A stretch of DNA of 64,000 nucleotides. Origin: Cucumis sativus. Lineage: Eukaryota; Streptophyta; Magnoliopsida; Cucurbitales; Cucurbitaceae. Below, one piece after another: positions 35,870 to 48,853 of the stretch (within the stretch, counting starts at the first letter, position 1; every line of letters starts with the position of its first letter). Under the pieces are notes generated by a model. That model ran no database searches and was not told the origin of the DNA. It was given only the letters and a program-made list of their open reading frames with translations. The stretch spans positions 2,728,001 through 2,792,000 of the forward strand of contig NC_026659.2 of NCBI RefSeq assembly GCF_000004075.3. Direction: 5' to 3'. A program made the translations under genes and the position numbers.

Positions 35870-37649
35870 ATATTAAACTATTAATTGAATCTATTAAAAA
35901 ATTATGAGCAAATAAAAAAGCTACAAAGTATTATTAAACAATTTCTCCTATGTTCAACTTTAATTGTTATTTTTACCTTTTAAATATTATTACTAATACC
36001 ACTAATATTTGGTTATATTTATAAATAAGTTTGTTTATTACATTTGTAGATTTTGTTTTACTTTTTACATGTGTTAATTTTAATATTTGTACTTTTAATT
36101 AAATGGAATGAAGTGAATTGCTTTTTCAATTTATCTTGTGCTTATTCGCTTCTTATAAAATTAGAAACATACAATAAAAATATGTAGGAAAAAAATTGTA
36201 GTAGATGAGATAATCATTGTACCAAAAATAGAATATAATAAAATTAATGCATTATTTAACCTATATTGTAATTTAACACTACAAGTAAGTAACTAGTGAT
36301 ATCATACGACAAGCTATCAAAGGGTCATCAACTTCTAAATTTGCTATTTTTTTTATTTAAAAAGCTAGTGACATGGACTATATTATCATAATTTTCTTTT
36401 GCTATTTTTACAAGCACTTCTAGAAAATTCTTTAAGATGTGATAAGTACAATTAACTTTGAAGTATTTAGGATTGAGTTGGTGAAAAAAATAATTAACTC
36501 TTGCACTCAAAAAATTTATGAACGAATATGATATTTAAATAAGGGTTTTAGGATTGAACTTTTCTTTAGAGGAAAAAAAAAAAAAGAATCAATAGAAATA
36601 GTTGTTTAAACTTTTTTTTTAGATTTTAAAAGGAAAAGAAGTCAACATTAATAAGAATAATAATAGGGTGGATAGATATATTTTATTTTATTCTTCCAAA
36701 ATCATGTGTATATGCATCATACATGACGCTAAAATCTAACAAATACTAAAGCATTGACGTCCTTAATTGAAAATTAACTATAATAATTGAATTAATAAAT
36801 TTCATAAATATTATAGATTATCTTTTGAGATAAAACAAAAATTTTAGGTTTATCTTTACATGAGGGAAAATTTACATGGAAAGATAACGTTAAATTTTTA
36901 TTTCGTTGTTTTCTTCTTTTCCAATATGAATATAGCCTCGGGAGAATATAAATATAGCATATTATTTTAGAATTGTGTAAATATTGTAAATTTTTTGTTT
37001 TCTCTAAAATACTTTTTATTTTAAATTCATTTCAATAACTTATTTTTCACTTCTTTTTAATGTTATAATAATCTCTTATTTCTTCTTTCACGTTTTTTAA
37101 ATCATAATCATTCTCTTGTTTCCGTAAAAACAATTCATTTTTTCAATAACGTATATATTTCTTCTTCCATTTTTAAAGTTATAATCATCTTTTATTATGC
37201 TGGAAAAATGATTTGTCCTTCCTCTTTGGTAGATTACAATTTGGTGTCCGGAATTGGTAGGGGAGTTTTCATCATCTCATCTTTTCCTTCTTCTTGATTT
37301 TTTAAGTTTTATTTTTTTGATTTTGTAGCAGTGTACTTTGTTATGTATCCATGAATTCTTCTATTTTATATTGTATTAATCTTGATTTTAAAATATCAAT
37401 GATAATTGCAATATGAAATATAATAGTTGTTGATCGGATTAATTTCACTTCGTTTGTGATTGTTCTCTACTTTTTCTTCTATGTATATTTTGAAGTTGAA
37501 TATAATTTTAAATGGTTTTGTTTTATTTTTTTATGTTGATTTTGTTTTGGTTTTACTTTGTGTCAGTTTTGTATACATATATATGTTATGATGTGCTTAT
37601 ATAATTACTGCTTGTGATTTTCATTTTTTTTTTCAAATTTTATGCAATT

Positions 37650-37930
37650 CATCGTAGTATCATTAAGTATATAAACAATATAACTCAACATAACATTACC
37701 AAGTATATCAACAATATATTAACATATTAGTAAAGTGAATCATTATCAAGTATATTAATCAAGTTATAAATGTATATCAATACTGTACAAGTAGGCCTTC
37801 AAGCATATCAAGTGTATATAATCAATCTAATGTATCAGTGAACTACATAACAAGTATCAAGTATATCAATACTAATAATATATCAAAGAGTATTAAGTGT
37901 ATAAGTTGTATCAAACGTATAACAATAACG
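37650..37930. repeat. Cluster of degenerate AAGTATATCAA motifs
   Basis: Within 280 bases the motif CAAGTATATCAA and one- or two-base variants (AAGTATATAAA, AAGCATATCAAG, AAGTATATTAATCAAG) recur about ten times with irregular spacing. It looks like a decayed minisatellite. No coding frame was found. Confidence 0.55.
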
Positions 37931-39208
37931 ATGACATTTATGACATTTTATATATTTTATACATGATTTGGACTTTGTTTTGTCATTTTTATGAATAAGT
38001 GTGTGTTTATGGACTTAGCTATTATATGGCTCTTTATCCAAAATTATTAACATTATTTGCTTATTTTAATGTTTTGAATTCAAAATTAATCATATAGTAA
38101 TGGTATCTAAAATATGGAACATGTTAATTTCATAAAATAAAGACATATTCTAATATTAGGAAGAAAAAAAGAGGTTAAAAGTATTCCAATTAAATATACA
38201 ATTGCACATAAAACAAGGTGTACTAAGAACAAGCTCCTACCTCGAAATTGTTAGAGAGGTCTCGTTCGGACTCTATTCGTTTAGTGAGAACCTTTTTTGT
38301 TGTTATAGTCATAGTTAATGAGAACATCATTAAAAAAAAACAATTAGAAAAGTTGAAAAGCTCTTAATCTCGAGATGATATAACTCAACTTTGACCATTC
38401 TTTAAATCACTACAACTTTGGTATGAGAAATCATTTATTAAATTAGTTAAAGGTTAAAGAGATTCGACTCGCAGACTTCATAGTCAATAAGGTGGTATTG
38501 TTTTACTTAATTTGATATTGTTCTTAAATTTTATGTGTCTACGTGGTTATTTTATAGATTTTGAGTATCTCAAAGGTAGAATTGGACGTTAGCTGCGAAA
38601 TGGAAGAATTAAAACAAAGCTTAATTGCATCAATCGGGAGAGAGAGTGCCAAAAATTACAGTTTTTCTCATGCTTGTAAAGTGTCATATGCTCGGCGTTG
38701 TTAGGCAAAATACCTCTTTTTCGTGAGAAGCACACATATATATGTCAACAACATGTTGAAGGGATTCGAACTTTTAACGCTACCTCGACCATATATTGTA
38801 AAATTAGTTGAATAGTTGACCACTCAAATTGACAAAATTAAATATAATTTTCAACTAAAATTAGGAATGGATATTAATCATTAATGATTAAGGGTTGAAT
38901 TAGATCAAACATTTTTTTGTTTTGTTTGAATTAAGTCCCGACTTTAAGTTTGAAGAAAAATGAAATAAACTCTATAGTTATGTACCAACATCTCTTTACT
39001 TATAGAGATTTTTGTATAGATGATCCAATTTTCATGATAAAAATATTTTCTAGCTTATATTTTGGAAGAAAAAATGTAGATGACATTTGAGATAGCCGAA
39101 TTGGGTGCCAACACCTTTTTAAGCTTGATGAACACAAGAAACAACTTATCATATTAGGGAATAACTTTGTGGACTTGAGCTCGAGCACATGGAAGAGAGG
39201 ATGAACAT

Positions 39209-39227
39209 GGGTGGGTGGGAGGGAGGG
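39209..39227 (+). other. Potential G-quadruplex
   Basis: GGGTGGGTGGGAGGGAGGG has five G3 tracts separated by single bases, a textbook highly stable quadruplex motif, in a setting that is otherwise very AT-rich. Confidence 0.75.
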
Positions 39228-40573
39228 AGTGATGCAAGCAAAAGGTTAAACAACTCTATTTTCTAATTTTGGGTCAAATGACAAGGCCATATGAAATTTG
39301 GGTAATCCACACCCAAAAAAAAAATCATAATTGATGAGATATAATTGTATGCTTGGCCTAAAATTTGAGCCCAAAATGAAATTTGCCTCACTTTAAAACT
39401 TAATCTTTATACATTTTGCTTGCAACATTATCAGCAAGAATGACCTAAATAATCTTATTCAAGCATGTGTGTTAGGTGTCTTGATCATACTAGAATAGGA
39501 AAAGTTGTGACCCCACAAGTACAGTAAAGTAAAAATGGGAACAAGAAGGTGACACCACCATCAGGCAAACAGAGGAAAGTGTCATGATGTGATCATGGAA
39601 GACAAGCGACAAACAAATCAAGTTGACCAACCAATAAAAGAAGAATAATTAGTGTTATTAGTGGTGTTAAAAACAACCTTAATGCAGGGAAAGGAGGGAG
39701 GAACCTCTGGCCATGACATTGAAATTTGAGGTTTATGAAAGAGTTTCAACGAGTGGTTATAGAGTTATATGCATAGCAACGAGATATGTAAGTGTATTGA
39801 ATTTCATGTCAATTGGAGATGAAACATACACTCTTTCGTCGTAAGTGACACATTGCCAATTTACACGTAACATTGGTAAGGCTCACTAGTTTCCAATTTA
39901 CACAATCTTTGATCGAACTATCTTCTAATGGTCCAATAAAAGTCAAGTAGATGATCATTATGCAAATAGAATTTCAATAGATGACTTGACACCGAAGTAG
40001 ATTGGTAGAGCCTAATAAGCAATATTATATCTCAAAAGGTTCCAACAAGTGATTGGATCACACAACAAACCAAACCCTAATAGAGTGCTATAAACATGTT
40101 TTGATCCATTAAAGGGTTTGTATTCATCCGAATGAAACCCTCGAAGCAATATAGAAACGTGGAGACCCTGTAATTGAGAACTAAAAAAGAGATGGAGATA
40201 GACATTTCATTATGTTTACATTAGAGTGGTATAGGGAAAAGTTGAGCCTTGGAACTTAACCAAGAGTAGTGGCAAACCTACTAAAGCTGTGCATGAGATA
40301 AAATATTCGTATAGGTGACGGTATGGCCAAATAAGAAGAGTAGAAAAAAAAAAAAGCTAAAGCAAGAAACTCGAGAGAGAAAACATAGAGAGCAAGGAGT
40401 GCGAAAATCTAAACCAACGTAAAAAGGCGAAGTTCTGAATTCTTGATTTAGCAGCGCGATCAAGACAGGGGATGGATGGGGATATGTATATGAAATACGG
40501 GTTGATTCATTAGCAAGCATAACTGAAAAAGGCTGAAATCCGAGCAGCTCGAAGAACAAGAGAAGAAGGGAAA

Positions 40574-43500
40574 ATGGGGAGCAGAACTAATTTCTACAAG
40601 AATCCTTCCATCTCCTACAAGAAGGACTTGCATCTCTCCTCCGCTCTTCAAAATCTGAGAGGTAACCTAATCCTCGAAAATTTTCTTTATAATTCATATT
40701 GCTGAAATTGGTTTTGTTTTTCAAATTCTCTTTAGCGTATAACATTGCTACCGGCAATGCTCCTCCGACCGATGTTCAAGTTCAATCACCTCCTGTCCCT
40801 GTCGTGAAGAAGAATGAGAATCGGAAACGCCAACGGGAGCCAGAATTATGTGGTACTCAAATGTATGATGTTGGAAATAGTGACGGCCCTATGTCTCATC
40901 AAGATTACATTGAAAGGAGAAGGTATAATCGAATGTAAAAAAAATTCAAGGCTTTGCGAGTTTTTCTTTTGGCGAATTGGCTATTGAAATGTGATTTTAC
41001 AAATGCTTACAGAAAAGAAGCAAATAAATCTCAACCTTATGAGACACTTACGGAAGATGTTTTGGTAACTAAATTTTCTGGATTTTTCGAGGCTTGGGGA
41101 ATTTTCTTTGAATGTCACGTTAAGGCTTTTTTTCCCTTCTTCGTCTTCTTCTGTGGCAGGTAGCTTCCAGCTCGGGCTTGAACTTGGTCGACTATGAAAG
41201 TAAGCTTCTTTGACATTGTTTTGCTAGTTTAGTTTCTTTACTTGATCCTACGTGTATATGATTACTGGGGTTTGTTAGTGGCACCAACAAATTTCAACTA
41301 TGTGATATTGTCTCCTAATTTTTCAAGGAAGTTGTAGCTTTGATTTGAGCTACATGGCATATAATTCATTCTTGTTATTGATGATTTTTTGGTGGTGAAA
41401 CTTCTATCTCACGTCTAAAATAATATCTATCATAGAGGCTGGATCTTTTTTATGTTTCATAAAACTTTTGACTCATTGATTGGTACACATCCTCATGAAA
41501 GATTGTCCTTTACTATATCATATTCTTCAAAGGATTGGCGAATGTGAATGTGAATCCTAAATTTGAGTACCCACAATTCTTTATTTTATTATTATGACCA
41601 TATGATAGCAGTAGCTAATACTTGTGACTTGTTAGATAGTGTTTTTTGTTTGAGCTCTTATACTTATTATTTTCTGATATAGTGGATCACTCTTATTTGA
41701 AAGAAAGAAAGACAAAGAACTGGGTCTGCTATTAAATATTGCTTTCCAATTTTTGCTCTGCGCTTAATGTAATATGTTTTTATGGAAAAATATTCTGTTT
41801 CCAAATTTCAGAGGGTTGACTTTCTAACCTGTTTGGATATAAAGTGTTCGATAACCAACTTACCTGACATTTATATTGATTTATTGTTTCGGGGTTTATT
41901 CTCATTTCATTTTACATGTTCATTAGGTGATGAGAGCGTGTCTTCAGATGGTGCAGAAAAGCCAGATGTTCAAAATTCCAGTTTGTTCTTGGACTCAACT
42001 ATCACTTTTAAGTAATTTCTCTTGGGTTGCTTAGGTTATTGTTATCGTGGTGATAAACTCAGTGGCTTAACTTGATTATTATTATTTTGAGTTTAGCGAC
42101 ATTTGGGAGTGGGAGATTTGAGCCTCTAATCTCTTGGTTGAAGATATGTCTTAACCAATTGAATTATGCTCACGCCAGCCGTGGTTAACATTATTAGATT
42201 CCTACTGTTGATTTTAAATTTATTGATTTTCCAAAGTTCTTTAATACATCTAATTCTGCATGTCAGCACAACTAGTCAATCATTGCATATTTGAAATCTA
42301 ATTTCATTCTTTCTTAGGTCTCTTGAATGATTACAAGGAAGTTGAAAGCAAAACTGAGCAACGTTTTGCTGTTGCGGGAGAACCTGTTTGTGTCGTATGC
42401 GGTAGATATGGAGAATACATATGTGATGAAGTGAGATATGAAAAACTTATTTAATGCTTTCACTCGTGTTAAACTATTATATTTGGCCCATCCTAAGTCA
42501 TTGTGCATGATTATTTTGATAGACCAATGATGACATTTGCAGCATGGAGTGCAAATTCAAGCTTTTGGAAATTCTTAAACGAGGCGAGGTATTTTTTCCC
42601 CAACCTTATTTATTATGGTAAATGATAACATTGTGTATAATGATTCTGATGCTTCTTTCTCTTTGTTTTCAGGAGTTCCCAAACTGTGAAGTGAAAGATG
42701 TTGCCTTACCAGAAAGTAAATATATCCTGCCTTCCCCAGAGTTTGGGGAGGACACCTGGGATTATAAGAACCATCGCTGGTCCAAAAAGAAATCCAATCT
42801 TTGTACTTATGAGTGGTAAATCTCTGCCATAACTTTGTCTGTATGATCATTATTTAGTACTATCATTTTTTTAAAGACATATAATTTTCACTATCAAAGG
42901 TGAAATACAAAAGGATAGGGGAGATGAGATGAAATTGGCATGAATGTTTCTGATTTTATATATTTTCCCCACTTAACTTTTGTAAATAGTTAGGAGCTTT
43001 ATTGCTGATAAATGTAAGCAAAGATACGTTATTGAGGAAAGTCATGATACAGTTTTCTTGCTCAGTTTGGATGGTCACTCTTAACCTCTTGTACTTTCAA
43101 TCACAGCTGGAAATGTCAAAAACCGGGACACCTTGCTGAAGATTGTTTGGTGAAAACCAGTAACCAGGTTCGTATTGTATTGCAAATCATCTAGCTTAAT
43201 TGAGCGTTCAAGTCTTTTTGGGCCCTAGATGTGCTTGGTGGTTAGTAATCTTTGGCCAATGACTTATCCGTGTTTGTAAATCTAGGCAATGCAACAAATG
43301 ACTTCCAATCCTGTACCTGGTGATCTCCTTGGACTATACAAAAGGTGATGAGATGCTAACTATCGTTGTTTTCTGTTTCTACTAGTTATCGTTGGAACTT
43401 GTCCCTGGGTGTTATCTGCTAGAAAATGTCTATAATTTGACAGAAAATGCATTTATTTTATCATGCCATGAAAGATTACTAAGCATTTATTGATGCTGAA

Positions 43501-45783
43501 ATGTTATATCTTTCATTTGCTAGGATTACATGTATGTACTGTTTTTTTAGTTCCATTTAATAAGAATTATTGAAAGTAAAGACGAAGAACAAACACAAGT
43601 TTTATGTGAACTCTAGTTCAAGGAGAAAAACTCCAGTGCAGATTTTTCTTATAACAAAAATAATAATTAAAAACTATGGGGGGGAGCATTAATTTATAGG
43701 CAATAGAAGCTTAATTAAAATAATGATAAATAATTAGGGCAAAATAAAAGACTAAAAAACCTTTGGGCTTTCAACATACAAACCTGCTAATTCTAACAAA
43801 AATAATAATGAATGTGTCCTATTTTTCACATGGAGTGAGAATTTAAATTATAAATATCACTTCCACTTTCTTGAACTTTAATTGATAGTTATTCAAGCAG
43901 TCAAAAGAAAAGGGTGAGGCAGGAAGGAGTCAGGGCTTAAGATGTGTAATATATAGTTATAAGCAGAATTTCGTTTATATTGGGTGGATTTGCATTGTGT
44001 GTGCGAGTTGTTTGTTAAAGAATTCTGGCATTCAACAGTCCCAACGAAATTTTCCTGCTTGTTAATAACAAAATATAATATGAATCAAGATTGCACGCCC
44101 ATTGCATATTAATGTAGAAGAAAGGGTGGCACTAATACAAAATTGGTGTGCTTGAAATCCTTCGTCTGCAGATGTTACCAGATGGGAAAGAATTTGTCAA
44201 ATGCACTATGCAATGAATGCAGCTGTTCATATAGTTTGGCGACATGTCTTGATTGTAACACTGTTTACTGTGACAGGCAAGCACTTTCATCCATTTCTTT
44301 ACATTGTTTATGAGATTTGGACTTAATTCGGTTAAAGAATTCTCCTGTATCAAATAATGAGTATCATAAAGTGTTTAAGTAGGAAGCAAATGTCTTAAAT
44401 GTTAGTATTATTATTTTCTTAATTTTCAGTAAGAAGCATACTCTAGCAGTTGAATTTATTTTCTGTAAAGAATTATGTTATTGCAAAATGTATGTTATTG
44501 GTGAATTCATTTTTCATAATGACTGCTCAACTTCTTTCTTCTGTCGTCTCTCACCAGTGTTTCTATGTTTACAGTGCAGGTCATTTAAATGAGCATATCC
44601 ACACACACCCAACTCATGGACTATATTACTCGCATAAACTCAAACGTCTTGTAAGTATACAAGGCCATAAATATCTACCTTGTTTTCTTTGTATACTGTT
44701 GTAATAGTTTTCCGTGGATAAATTCATCTTGATTCTTGACTAGATAGAGTTAAATCTCTATTCAATGATACTAATTAGCTTTAAACTTTTGAAGTAAATT
44801 TTTCTATATACATTCCTTTTATTAGATTTTTTTCTGCATAAACTGAAATTTCGAGGAACTTAAGATTGGCTTTATTTTTTATGAAGAAGCGTCAGATGTT
44901 ATATTCTAATTCTTTATGTAAAAGGGGGATTGAGATACATTTCTATCATGCTTTGGGTGACTGTTCATCTATTTTAAACGTAGCTACATCTGTGGGCTGC
45001 AATTGTGCATGCTATAAATGTATTGTACTTGTTATTGAATCGATGCATTAAGTGATCCTAAATCATTTTTTTCCTAGGTAAAATGCTGCAAATCAACATG
45101 CAGGGTGACTCAAATCAAGGATCTTCTAGTGTGTCATTACTGTTTTGATAAAGCTTTCGACAAGTTCTACGATATGTATACTGCATCATGGTAAGTATGG
45201 CCCTTGGACAAATAGGGAGTTATGAGATTAAGTTCAGATCGATTCAAAAGATGTATTGCATCACGATTATTAATTTAGGCTTGCTTGGTCACTTCTTTGC
45301 TCATTAAAAAAATAAATCAATGGTCCTACAAGAGTTTGGGACAATTGACAGACTCTATCGTCTAATTTTCAAACCGAAAGCTACAAAACTATCTCATTTG
45401 AAACTAACATTTAACCTACTATTTTTCTTTTTCACATCTGTTATCTTAGAAAACTATACCGTATTGGATTTGAACTTTGTATTTGCTAATTGCAGGAACA
45501 GAGCTGGGCTTTCAATCATATCAGGTTCCATTTGTTGCGAAGATCATTTTGCATGGTACACATTCATAAACTTTTCTTCATTGTTTTCAAACAAGATCAA
45601 AAGTTCCTGAATTTATAAAATTGTAAGGATTTGGATTGAGCTCTACTAATTTGGGTTGTGTATTGTTGCAATGTTAGGCATCGGATGAACTGTTTTAACG
45701 CAGATGTAGAGGACACTGCCTATATCATCAATAGGAAACCGAAAAAAGATAAGTTTGTTTCCATTAGTGACTTTATTTTTTGA
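40574..45783 (+). CDS. zf-HIT / CCHC zinc-knuckle / Cys-His-rich protein, function unknown
   Basis: Fifteen exons join in consistent phase to 440 residues: 40,574-40,661; 40,736-40,922; 41,013-41,064; 41,160-41,199; 41,927-41,980; 42,318-42,430; 42,523-42,588; 42,673-42,815; 43,107-43,167; 43,286-43,344; 44,172-44,276; 44,575-44,650; 45,078-45,190; 45,496-45,555; 45,678-45,783. After a low-complexity N-terminus come a zf-HIT finger (about 160-195, [16 protein letters not shown]), a CCHC knuckle (about 248-261, [14 protein letters not shown]) and a Cys/His-rich block (about 288-408, with [23 protein letters not shown]) that resembles UBP or B-box fingers. The HIT finger closely recalls that of DEAD-box helicase RH41/DDX59, but no helicase domain follows. 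Intron 11 has a GC donor (ACAG|GCAAGC). HIT and CCHC fingers elsewhere serve RNP assembly and RNA binding, so an RNA role is only inferred. Confidence 0.85.
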
Positions 45784-47584
45784 AGAAGCTCAAGAGCTCA
45801 AGCAACTCAACTTGTTCCTCCAATTTTCTTGTGAATATTATGGAAAGAAATGTGTATTTATTTGATCCTATCTTTTCTTTCCTCTCTTTTTAAAGTTTTT
45901 AATTTGGTCTTGGAGGATCAAATTGAAAATATCACGTGAGATTCATGTTATTACTGTTGACATGTTTTGGCTGTGGTTTTTATTTTTTAGAAAAAAGATA
46001 TGGGATTGAGCCTTCAACTCTGTGATATGGACTATAGCTCCTTACCATTGTGCTAGGCTCGTTTTCACTTATTTGGTTGTAGCTTGTTTTAATTTTTTAA
46101 TCTCACTCGTTGTAAATGTAATCATAGTTAAAATGTGTGAGTTTTTCAGTCTCACTTGTTATTCAATCTACAATACTTCACTGTTTTAGTAAACAGTTTA
46201 AAATATTATTATTGATTTAGTAAAAAAAATATTTAAATTAATTTCGTGCCTATTGTTTATATGTAATAAAAATTTGATTTATTTGAAATATTTTAGTTAA
46301 TTTTACTATATTTAAAAACACACCATGAAAAAATAGGTGAAAAGAAAATGAGGTAATTCACCTTTTTACTTTTTATTTTTTTTTAAAGGAAAAGAAAATC
46401 ATTGCATGTTTGTGTCAATCCTCAAGTAAAAAACATTCCAAAGCTAACAAAATTAGAAATTTAGAAATTGATAACTACAATATTGAGAAAAATGATCCAT
46501 TTATTTAATTCATTAAATACATGGTTAACCTTGGGAAATTCCAAAGCTAACGAAATTAGAAATTTATATTTTTGGTTTAGATTGCTCTTGAATTATAAGT
46601 TTTCCAACAACAAATTTATCCTAAGGTTTGTAATTGGTAGCATTGTGGCCTTTTTGTCGACTTATCTGTTAATTATTAATGAAAAGCTAACGTGACACAT
46701 TTATCTTTAATATTTTCCTTTTAAAGGGAGTACTTTAACCTCTCGTCCTTGCAAAATGCTTTTAAATTTTCACAAACTTAACCTTGAGTCAACGAATATT
46801 TATTAGAATGTTACACGTGGTCATAGATAAATATTTAAATCATTCTGATTATTAGTTTATGGTCTAAATTTATATATGTTTTTTAGGGGTAAAATGATAT
46901 TTTTCTAATAACAATAATAAATTAGTTATAGTTAAAAAGAACTTAACAAAAGCAAAAAAGAAAAAAGTATCTTAGTTTTCCCCACGCCACGGCGCGCCTT
47001 TTCTCACCTTCTCCTCGCCCTTTCCCCTTAGCCTGTCCGCCAACGTCCAGGCCACCGCCGACGTCACTGCCGGTTAACGCTAGTATATGTTACAGCTTCA
47101 ACACCGGAGCTCGAGCTTAGGTTTTTCATCTCTTCTGTTTCATTTTCTGATCTACGTTTCTTTTGTTTTAATTTTTTCGGCGTTGAATCGTTTTTTTCTT
47201 CCCCTTCTTTTGTTTTTTGTTGATTTGGTTTGGTTTAGATCTGTTTGGAATTTATGATTTCGAGATGGATTATGACGCCCACCCCAATTTCCCTATCCTT
47301 TCTAATCTGTTGCGGATGAACAACTTTCTCTTCTAATCTTGAAATTAAATTCAATTACGTGTTCCCTTGGAAACCCTAATTTTGTCTCTCGCTCTCGTTC
47401 TCGTTCTCGTTCCTTCGCCCTTTTTTACTTTCTGGGAATATCTGGAAGTTGCTTGGCGAATTTTTTTTTTCGTATGAAATTGTGTTAATTTGCCTTGTGC
47501 ATCTAACTATTGTTCCCGGCACTTATTTTTAAATTGTTAGCCTGCAGGTGAATTATAATCTTAGTTTCTTAGATTTTGGTTGAT
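45784..47584. other. Intergenic, with promoter and leader of the LENG1-like gene
   Basis: 45,784-46,950 is AT-rich and holds two direct copies of CCAAAGCTAACRAAATTAGA about 100 bases apart (46,439 and 46,541). 46,980-47,100 is a sharp GC-rich island with CACGGCGCGCC and GCCGACGTCAC, the likely promoter. 47,386-47,412 is a (TTCTCG)n pyrimidine microsatellite, probably in the 5' leader or a leader intron ending near 47,526-47,550. Confidence 0.5.
46980..47075 (+). promoter_or_regulatory. GC-rich promoter island of the LENG1-like gene
   Basis: A block of roughly 100 bases that is clearly GC-rich in otherwise AT-rich DNA. It contains CACGGCGCGCC and GCCGACGTCAC, the latter combining a DRE-like GCCGAC core and an ACGTCA bZIP core. 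These matches are seen in sequence; binding is not shown. Confidence 0.4.
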
Positions 47585-48853
47585 ATGGGAGGTCATGGAG
47601 GTTTAAATATTCTTCCCCAAAAGCGTTGGAATGTTTACAACTACGAAAACAGAGAGAAAGTGAAGCGAGATGAAGAAGCTGCAGCCAAAGAAGAACAGCT
47701 TAAACGTGAGCAGGTTAGGAAACGGGATGCTGAGTTTCGTCTCGAGCAGCTTCGTACTGCACGGGGTTTAGCTCCAGTAATTGACACTTCAAAGCCAGTA
47801 GAAACAGACCTGAAACCTGGTCACATAAATCTATTTGAAGGCATCAAGATTTTTGACCCAATTAAGGGTTCAGACAATGGGGGAGTTGAAGATGGGTCTA
47901 AGAAGAAGAGGATGAAGAAGGAAGAAGTGGAAAAAAGGGTTATCACACCTGAAGATGAGAAGTATAAGTTAGGTTATGGTGTTGCTGGAAAAGGAGTCAA
48001 AATGCCATGGTACCTTGAGAGGCCCACCAAGGATGATGACACGGAGACTGGCGAAAATGATGGATCGTTGAGAGTAGGGAGTGGAAATGTAAAGAAGGGA
48101 GAAAAAAAGACATTGGAAGAATTGAGGGCTGAGCGTCTGAAACGAGAGCAGAAGGAGAAGGGAAGGGAGCGTGCTTTAATCGCAGAGAGAAGCCGGAAGA
48201 GTGGAATAGCTTCAAGGGAAGGAGATCCATCTTCCAGGAGGTAAGCATATATTAAGCTAACAACAATGTTCTTGTCATTGTTCTTTATTTTGGAGGGTCC
48301 ATGTTACGTTATTTCTCAAGTCACATAAAAGTGTTCAAGGCGCTGAAAGGAAATAGCAAATGAGATGAGTAGAAAATAGTAGATACTATAACAAAGAAGG
48401 ATTATTTGAAATAGTGATTCCTAGTTAACTTTAGGTTATAATAGTCGGACACATCAATTATTATATTTAGACCAGAGTATTTAACTTCTAATGGGATTCT
48501 AGAGTCTAATTGATATCAGATGATAGGGACTTAGAGAGCTAACCAGAAGTTCAATTCCACATGAGAACTAACTAGAAGTTCTGTTTCTTACATTCATCAA
48601 GAACAGTTAGATACGACAAAGTAATATTCACTTTTCTGAAGTTCACAATTTTGTTGAAACATATTGTATCACTACATTTCATTCACCTAGCATTCTAGAT
48701 TATTTAGGCCCTTTTGATGGGTTCTGCTACATGTGATTAATTTTAACATATGAACATGCTAGGAGAAGAAAAGCTTCATTGAATTGATTAGAGAGAAAAA
48801 AAACTAATTTTTATTTGAACTCCTTTCTATGCAGGTGGAAATCCAGAAGATAA
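47585..48853 (+). CDS. LENG1-like protein with CIR_N domain
   Basis: Homologue of leukocyte receptor cluster member 1. The first 30 residues (MGGHGGLNILPQKRWNVYN) are the CIR_N signature. A charged, largely helical Lys/Glu/Arg-rich body follows (KREQVRKRDAEFRLEQLR, then KMPWYLERP at about 140), with an Arg/Ser-rich end. Human LENG1 is found in spliceosome preparations, so a nuclear RNA-processing role is likely by family. ATG 47,585 was preferred as the first true ATG of the frame. Exon 1 is 47,585-48,240 and exon 2 is 48,835-48,853, giving 224 residues ending SSRRWKSRR. The donor is AGGAG|GTAAGC. If the intron is kept, TAA of the donor itself stops the protein after SSRR, so both forms differ only in the last five residues. 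Confidence 0.88.

Larger units (their letters stand above)
35137..40573. other. Intergenic between ATG8 and the zinc-finger gene
   Basis: 35,137-35,760 carries the ATG8 5' UTR, a likely leader intron and promoter. The remaining 4.8 kb is AT-rich with no recognised exon. It holds an ATT-type microsatellite (35,826-35,869), degenerate AAGTATATCAA repeats (37,650-37,930), a G-quadruplex motif (39,209-39,227) and a short hairpin (AGGGTTT...AAACCCT, 40,113-40,141). Confidence 0.5.

Noticed and set aside
37650-37930. CRISPR-like array
   Set aside because: Spacing is irregular, the repeats are degenerate and short, and the DNA is plant nuclear.
39990-40020. tRNA-like string TTGGTAGAGC
   Set aside because: No cloverleaf, no T-arm GGTTC box at the right distance.
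40954-41163. Open frame continuing past exon 3 of the zinc-finger gene
   Set aside because: Phase-correct splicing at 41,064 and 41,160 gives the consistent protein; the read-through adds intron sequence.
42318-42588. DEAD-box RNA helicase 41 as the identity of the zinc-finger gene
   Set aside because: Only the HIT finger fits; no DEAD, SAT or other helicase motif follows, and the rest is a different Cys/His-rich protein.
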